A stretch of DNA of 9,013 nt, from the NCBI GenBank assembly GCA_002427975.1, contig DIZT01000063.1:4676-13688 (forward strand), given 5' to 3'. Every line of letters begins with the position of its first letter. Within the stretch, counting starts at the first letter, position 1. Both the position numbers and the translations under genes were made by a program. The DNA is from Micrococcaceae bacterium UBA6021 (GTDB lineage Bacteria > Actinomycetota > Actinomycetes > Actinomycetales > Micrococcaceae). The notes below the pieces were generated by a model. The model saw only the letters and a program-made list of their open reading frames with translations. It was not told the origin of the DNA and searched no databases. Positions 5,388 to 9,013 of the stretch are shown piece after piece.

Positions 5388-5393
5388 TAGGGT
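5388..5393 (+). promoter_or_regulatory. -10 box TAGGGT for the mini-ORF and spermidine-synthase-like gene
   Basis: TAGGGT matches the TANNNT pattern and ends six bases before ATG 5400. Transcription would start at about the A of that ATG. No clear -35 box at the normal distance is seen (CTGACG at 5369-5374 is too close). Confidence 0.45.
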
Positions 5394-5399
5394 TGAGCC

Positions 5400-5423
5400 A
5401 TGACTGAAGCGGCACACGGGTAA
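5400..5423 (+). CDS. 7-codon leaderless mini-ORF overlapping the next start
   Basis: ATG at 5400 opens MTEAAHG and stops at TAA 5421-5423. The last A of the stop is the first base of the next ATG (TAATG). A TAGGGT -10 box six bases upstream places this ATG at the very 5' end of the transcript. Leaderless short ORFs that feed ribosomes to a downstream gene are known in actinobacteria such as mycobacteria. The main gene has no good Shine-Dalgarno, so re-initiation after the mini-ORF is a plausible way to start it. Confidence 0.45.
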   Translation: MTEAAHG

Positions 5424-6382
5424 TGGCAAAACGCGGCAAGTCAGGCGGCCGGAACAGCCAGCGTCCGACGGCGGGTGTCATCGACGTGCCGAAGGGAACC
5501 CGCCCTGACGGCCCGGTGGAGGGTGTCTACTATATTGATACCGGTGACTGCGAACTCATTGCGGACCAGGACAACTCCAACGGCTGGCTCCTGAAGATCA
5601 ACGGTGTGATGAGCTCCCACATCGACCTCGCAGATCCGCTCTTCCTCGATTTTGAGTACATGCGCTGGATGGCGGCGCTGATCGAATCACGCTGGCCGCC
5701 GAAGTCCGCAAGGGGCGGGTCCACAACCAGTGCGTCCATGGCGGGCGGTACCGAGCGGCTGCGCGGGCTGCATCTGGGCGGCGGGGCCTGCTCCCTGGCC
5801 CGGTATTTCCACGCCGCCTACCCGGACGCACGGCAGGTGGTGGTGGAGCTCGACGGCAAGCTGGCAGAGTACGTCCGCGGCTGGTTCGACCTGCCCAAGG
5901 CACCGTTGCTGCGGCTGCGCGTTGGGGAGGCCCGCGAGGTCACTGAGACACTCACGCCGGACACCCGCGACTTCATCATCCGCGACGTCTTTGCCGGATC
6001 GCTGACCCCGCGGCCGCTCACCACCGCGGAGTTCAATGGCCACATCAAGCGGGTCCTGGCGCCTGGCGGCATGTATGTGGTGAACTCCGGTGACGCTCCG
6101 GACCTGAAAAACGCGCGGGAAGACGCCGCTACCATCGCCGCCTCGTTCGAACATACCGTCATCATCGCCGACCCCGCCATGCTCAAAGGCCGCCGCTACG
6201 GAAACATGGTGATGGCCGGCAGTGACGCCCCGCTGGACGGTGACCCGCAACTGGCCCGCCGGCTATTGGGCGGTGCCGTCCCGGCCCATATCTGGAACGA
6301 CGCCCAGGTGCGCGCCTTCGCCGCCAACTCCCCGGTGCGTCACGACCCGGCTGCCCTGTCGAGCGAGCCTGTCCGCCTGTGA
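5423..6382 (+). CDS. Spermidine-synthase-like (aminopropyltransferase-fold) protein, probably not a true spermidine synthase
   Basis: The 319-residue protein has the nucleotide-binding fold of spermidine synthases and related SAM methyltransferases. Landmarks: LHLGGGACSLARYF (116-129), VVELDGKLAEYVRGWF (140-155) with the ribose-binding Glu142, a RDVFAG segment (187-192) in the place of the catalytic Asp region, then LTTAEFNGHIKRVLAPGGMY (199-218). True spermidine synthases carry GGGDG; here Asp is replaced by Ala (GGGAC), so polyamine synthesis is doubtful. The first 30 residues are basic and flexible (MAKRGKSGGRNSQRP). The region DCELIADQDNSNGWLLKINGV (42-62) matches the N-terminal beta domain. 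Actinobacteria often have such stand-alone paralogues of unknown substrate. It ends within a convergent terminator stem. The start follows a coupled mini-ORF. Confidence 0.8.
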   Translation: MAKRGKSGGRNSQRPTAGVIDVPKGTRPDGPVEGVYYIDTGDCELIADQDNSNGWLLKINGVMSSHIDLADPLFLDFEYMRWMAALIESRWPPKSARGGSTTSASMAGGTERLRGLHLGGGACSLARYFHAAYPDARQVVVELDGKLAEYVRGWFDLPKAPLLRLRVGEAREVTETLTPDTRDFIIRDVFAGSLTPRPLTTAEFNGHIKRVLAPGGMYVVNSGDAPDLKNAREDAATIAASFEHTVIIADPAMLKGRRYGNMVMAGSDAPLDGDPQLARRLLGGAVPAHIWNDAQVRAFAANSPVRHDPAALSSEPVRL

Positions 6383-6418
6383 TTGAGTCTGTCGAAATCC
6401 CGGGACAGGCTCAATCAC
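6379..6418. terminator. Bidirectional hairpin between converging genes, containing both stop codons
   Basis: Bases 6379-6393 pair with 6404-6418 over 15 positions with a single T-G mismatch (6388 with 6409), around a ten-base loop. The plus-strand stop TGA (6380-6382) lies in the left arm and the minus-strand stop (6417-6415) in the right arm. No long T-run flanks it. A second copy of the core, GAGCCTGTCC (6365-6374), could pair perfectly with 6403-6412 as an alternative fold. The motif TTGAG-YCTGTCGAAA resembles dispersed palindromes seen between genes in Micrococcales; that link is from memory and unverified. Confidence 0.7.
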
Positions 6419-7317
6419 CGTTCCCCCAATCCCAGCAGGGCATCCCGGTGCGCGGCTGTCTGGTCGCGTAGTGCCTGCACGACGGCGGCCACGGCAGGGC
6501 GGCGCATCGAATCCGGTCGCAGCACCATCCAATAAGGGAGCAGTTCGGCGAAGTCATCGGGCAGCAGCCTGACCAGGTCTTTGTGCAGATTGCCCATGAA
6601 GCACGGCAGGAAGCCGATGCCGGCGCCGGCGCGGGTGGCCTCCACATGGACGAACACGTTGGTGGAGGTGAGCCCCTCGCGCATCGCCGGCACCAGCCGC
6701 CGGGGTGCGTCCAGGTCGTCCACCTGCAGCATGGAATCCACAAAGTACACCAGCGGGTGCTCCGTCAGTTCGGCAACGCTCGCGGGCGTCCCGTTCTCTG
6801 CGAGGTAGGCACGCGAGGCGTACATCCCCAGCATGTACTCGCCCAGCCGGACGGCTTCGGCCCGGTGGACCTGCGGTTCGCCCACCACCACCTCGATGTC
6901 CAGCCCGGAACGCTGTTGCAGTGCCCGGCGGGTCATGGTCACCACTTCCACGCTCAGCCCTGGGTGTTTCCGGCGCAGTTGCGCCACCGCGGGTGCTGCG
7001 ATGTAGGCGCTGAAGCCGTCAGTCGCCGTCATGCGCACGACGCCGGTAATCGGGTCGGGTGCCTTTCCTGCCGGACCCAGCGCGCCCACCGCCGCCTCCA
7101 CCTGTTCGGCGACCCGGACGGCCTCCGTCCCGAGCTCCGTCAGTTCCCAGCCGCCGGCCGCGCGGGCAAGGACGCGGCCGCCCAACACCTTCTCCAGGGC
7201 GGCTATCCGGCGTGAAACGGTGGTGTGGTTCAGTCCTAACACTTGCGCCGCCGTCGTAAATTTTGCTGAGCGGGATACCGCGAGCAGGACCAGGAGGTCA
7301 TCGGGATTCGCCTTCAT
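6415..7317 (-). CDS. LysR-family transcriptional regulator
   Basis: The 300-residue product has the winged helix-turn-helix at the N-terminus, with KFTTAAQVLGLNHTTVSRRI (19-38) and the following LEKVLGGRVLARAAGGWELT wing. The rest is a two-lobe effector-binding domain (about 85-295). It includes the segment GVVRMTATDGFSAYI at its start, and the pattern VEATRAGAGIGFLPCFMG typical of the second lobe. ATG 7317 (MKANPDDLLVLL) was chosen because LysR proteins begin a few residues before the first helix; the frame extends 13 codons further. It diverges from the transporter gene at 7447, the classic arrangement in which the regulator controls both genes in response to the transported or degraded compound. 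CACAAT lies seven bases before the ATG, so the message may be leaderless. Confidence 0.92.
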   Translation of the reverse strand: MKANPDDLLVLLAVSRSAKFTTAAQVLGLNHTTVSRRIAALEKVLGGRVLARAAGGWELTELGTEAVRVAEQVEAAVGALGPAGKAPDPITGVVRMTATDGFSAYIAAPAVAQLRRKHPGLSVEVVTMTRRALQQRSGLDIEVVVGEPQVHRAEAVRLGEYMLGMYASRAYLAENGTPASVAELTEHPLVYFVDSMLQVDDLDAPRRLVPAMREGLTSTNVFVHVEATRAGAGIGFLPCFMGNLHKDLVRLLPDDFAELLPYWMVLRPDSMRRPAVAAVVQALRDQTAAHRDALLGLGER

Positions 7318-7320
7318 ATC

Positions 7321-7384
7321 TGCAATTGTGCACACAGGTGGTGCCGGATTGGGCATTGAGGGTGCATGTTTGTGCAGTAATACT
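7321..7384. promoter_or_regulatory. Divergent control region with candidate LysR sites and transporter promoter
   Basis: Two dyads share TGCA half-sites: TGCA-N4-TGCA (7321-7332) and TGCA-N6-TGCA (7363-7376). They are 42 bases apart, a typical distance for a LysR recognition site and activation site. TTGAGG (7356-7361) could be the -35 box of the transporter promoter with TAATAC (7378-7383) as -10 at 16-base spacing. The second dyad then lies between the boxes, consistent with regulation of the transporter. The left dyad overlaps the region of the LysR start, consistent with autorepression. Confidence 0.4.
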
Positions 7385-7446
7385 CAATGGAGCCATTAGT
7401 GCTGGGGATCACAGCACGTGTCAAAGTGGACACTAAGGAGAAACTC

Positions 7447-8829
7447 ATGAGCGTAGAGCAGCGCTCGGCAGACAATGCCGCCGGATCCGCACCCAAGGGA
7501 TCCGGACTGAAGAAGATTGTGGCCGCCTCGATGGTGGGCACGGTAGTGGAATGGTACGAATTCTTCCTCTACGCCACCGCCGCCACCCTGGTCTTCGGGA
7601 AGTACTTCTTCCCCGCCACCGGCAACGAACTGGACGGCATCATCCAGGCGTTCCTCACCTATGCGGTGGGCTTCGTGGCACGCCCCCTCGGCGGAATCGT
7701 CTTCGGCCAGATCGGCGACAAGCTGGGCCGCAAGCCCACGCTGCAGCTGACCATCGTGATCGTGGGGGTGGCCACCTTCCTGATGGGCTGCCTCCCCGGC
7801 TTCGCCGACATCGGCTACCTCGCCCCGGCCCTGCTGGTGGCCCTCCGCTTCATCCAGGGCTTCGCCCTCGGCGGTGAATGGGGCGGCGCGGTGCTCCTGG
7901 TTGCCGAACACAGCCCCAACAAGTCCCGCGGTTTCTGGTCCAGCTGGCCGCAGGCCGCAGTGCCGGTGGGCAACCTGCTGGCAACGCTGGTGCTGTTCGT
8001 TATGTCCACCACCCTGAGCCCCGAGGCGTTCCTCGGCTGGGGCTGGCGCGTGGCCTTCTGGCTTTCCGCCGTGATCGTCTTCGTGGGCTACTACATCCGC
8101 ACCCACGTTACCGAGGCACCCATCTTCCTGGAAGCCAAGGCGTTGCTGGAGAAGGAACAGGCTGTCAGCTACGGCGTCTTCGAAGTGGTCCGCAAGTACC
8201 CCAGGGGCATCCTGCAGGCCATGGGGCTGCGCTTCGCGGAGAACATCATGTACTACCTCGTGGTCAGCTTCGCGATCGTCTACCTCAAAAGCGTGCACAA
8301 GTACGACACCTCCTCGCTCCTGCTGGCGCTCCTGATCGCCCACGTCATCCACTTCCTGGTCATCCCGCAGGTGGGCCGGCTTGTGGACACCGTGGGCCGG
8401 AAGCCGGTCTATCTCTTCGGCGCCATCGCCGGTGCGGCCTGGCCGTTCTTCGCCTTCCCCATGTTTGACACCCGCAACGCCGTGGTGATCGTCCTGGCCG
8501 TGACCATCGGCCTGTGCCTGCACGCGTTTATGTATGCCGGCCAGCCGGCCATCATGGCCGAGCTCTTCCCCACCCGGATGCGCTACTCGGGCGTATCGCT
8601 GGGCTCGCAGGTCACCTCGATCTTTGCCGGTTCGCTGGCCCCGCTGCTGGCGACCCAGTGGCTCAAGGACACCGGTTCCTGGCTGCCCACCGCCATCTAC
8701 CTCGTGGTTGCCTGCGCCATCACCACTGTGGCCGTGTTGAGCCTGAAGGAAACCAAGGGCATCGCGCTGCAGGATGTGGACAAGGCCGACGCCGCCCGCG
8801 AGGGATTGCTCCCGGCGGGCTCACGCTGA
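7447..8829 (+). CDS. MHS-family (metabolite:H+ symporter) major facilitator transporter
   Basis: The 460-residue inner-membrane protein imports a small organic molecule with protons; family members move shikimate, alpha-ketoglutarate, citrate, proline/betaine or related acids. Evidence: VVEWYEFFLYATAA at 33-46, the family opening; motif A GQIGDKLGRKP (87-97) between helices 2 and 3; RFIQGFALGGEWGGAVLLVAE (134-154), the MHS signature; a second motif A-like GRLVDTVGRKP (310-320); and QPAIMAELFPTRMRYSG in the second half. About twelve helices are predicted. ATG 7447 was chosen because AAGGAG (7435-7440) precedes it and family similarity starts soon after; the frame runs 20 codons further up. It diverges from the LysR gene and is followed after 32 bases by a dehydrogenase gene, suggesting one catabolic operon. 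The substrate cannot be fixed from sequence alone. Confidence 0.92.
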   Translation: MSVEQRSADNAAGSAPKGSGLKKIVAASMVGTVVEWYEFFLYATAATLVFGKYFFPATGNELDGIIQAFLTYAVGFVARPLGGIVFGQIGDKLGRKPTLQLTIVIVGVATFLMGCLPGFADIGYLAPALLVALRFIQGFALGGEWGGAVLLVAEHSPNKSRGFWSSWPQAAVPVGNLLATLVLFVMSTTLSPEAFLGWGWRVAFWLSAVIVFVGYYIRTHVTEAPIFLEAKALLEKEQAVSYGVFEVVRKYPRGILQAMGLRFAENIMYYLVVSFAIVYLKSVHKYDTSSLLLALLIAHVIHFLVIPQVGRLVDTVGRKPVYLFGAIAGAAWPFFAFPMFDTRNAVVIVLAVTIGLCLHAFMYAGQPAIMAELFPTRMRYSGVSLGSQVTSIFAGSLAPLLATQWLKDTGSWLPTAIYLVVACAITTVAVLSLKETKGIALQDVDKADAAREGLLPAGSR

Positions 8830-8873
8830 GCTGCTTGAGCCACTTGAAGACTAGGCAGACGATGGGAATTGCA

Positions 8874-9013
8874 ATGGAATACACACTGAACGGCCGCAAG
8901 GCCCTGGTGACCGGCGGTGCCAGCGGGATCGGCGCCGCCTGTGTCCGGGAGCTCGCCGCCCGCGGGGCAAAGGTGGTGGTTGCCGACGTCGACTCCGCCG
9001 GCGCTGCCGCACT
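8874..9013 (+). CDS. Short-chain dehydrogenase/reductase, 5' part only
   Basis: Only 46 codons are visible before the window ends. They contain the Rossmann cofactor motif TGGASGIG (TGxxxGxG) at residues 13-20, then the helix CVRELAARG and the strand KVVVADVD. The Asp after the second strand (ADVD) predicts NAD rather than NADP. ATG 8874 is taken as start (MEYTLNGRKALVTGG). An in-frame ATG at 8862 would add four residues and has AGG six bases upstream, so the choice is uncertain. The gene follows the MHS transporter by about 40 bases and probably shares its transcript. In this setting a hydroxyacid or 3-hydroxybutyrate type dehydrogenase is plausible, but the substrate-binding part is not in view. 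Confidence 0.85.
   Translation, partial: MEYTLNGRKALVTGGASGIGAACVRELAARGAKVVVADVDSAGAAA

Noticed and set aside
5687..6250. Minus-strand frame of 187 codons opposite the spermidine-synthase-like gene
   Set aside because: Shadow of the plus-strand gene; no start signal and no family resemblance.
7396..8523. Long minus-strand frame of 375 codons opposite the transporter
   Set aside because: It is antisense to a clear MHS transporter and rich in His, Glu, Gly and Gln, as expected from reading membrane-protein codons backwards.

Overview
The window looks like chromosome from a high-GC actinobacterium, most likely Arthrobacter or a close relative (Micrococcaceae). This rests on strong GC bias at third codon positions, TANNNT-type -10 boxes lying 6-7 bases from start codons, and protein types common in that group. 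The genus is inferred from style, not from a database match. I see no rRNA, tRNA, CRISPR array, insertion sequence, phage gene or replication origin.

Layout. Bases 1-1359 hold a tightly overlapping plus-strand run: the tail of a DoxX-like membrane protein, then an AzlC/AzlD two-subunit amino-acid exporter, joined by GTGA and ATGA overlaps. Two small plus-strand genes of unknown function follow (1469-1729 and 1787-2125), the second hydrophilic with a histidine cluster. On the minus strand, 2198-2535 holds a compact unit: a promoter, a hairpin that buries the ribosome binding site, a 15-codon leader ORF, and a 72-residue unknown protein whose start overlaps the leader stop. A TetR-family regulator (2576-3211, minus) diverges from a thiamine-binding DUF77/MTH1187 protein (3332-3655). 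A class I SAM O-methyltransferase follows (3848-4525).

After a 317-base gap with an AT-rich palindrome comes a one-helix membrane-anchored coiled-coil protein with a PDTHPx tandem repeat (4843-5322). Next is a spermidine-synthase-like fold protein (5423-6382), preceded by a 7-codon leaderless mini-ORF that overlaps its start. It converges with a LysR regulator (6415-7317, minus) across a hairpin that contains both stop codons. The LysR gene diverges from an MHS-type major facilitator (7447-8829), which is followed by the start of a short-chain dehydrogenase cut by the window end (8874-9013).

How the genes work together. The 3' end reads as a catabolic locus: LysR regulator, organic-acid proton symporter, then an NAD-type dehydrogenase. 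The 5' end reads as an amino-acid export operon. The middle is a set of largely single genes, several apparently transcribed without a leader. I did not find a convincing new multi-gene system. The best candidates for novelty are translational-control arrangements, chiefly the hairpin-gated 15-codon leader at 2413-2485 and the leaderless mini-ORF at 5400-5423.
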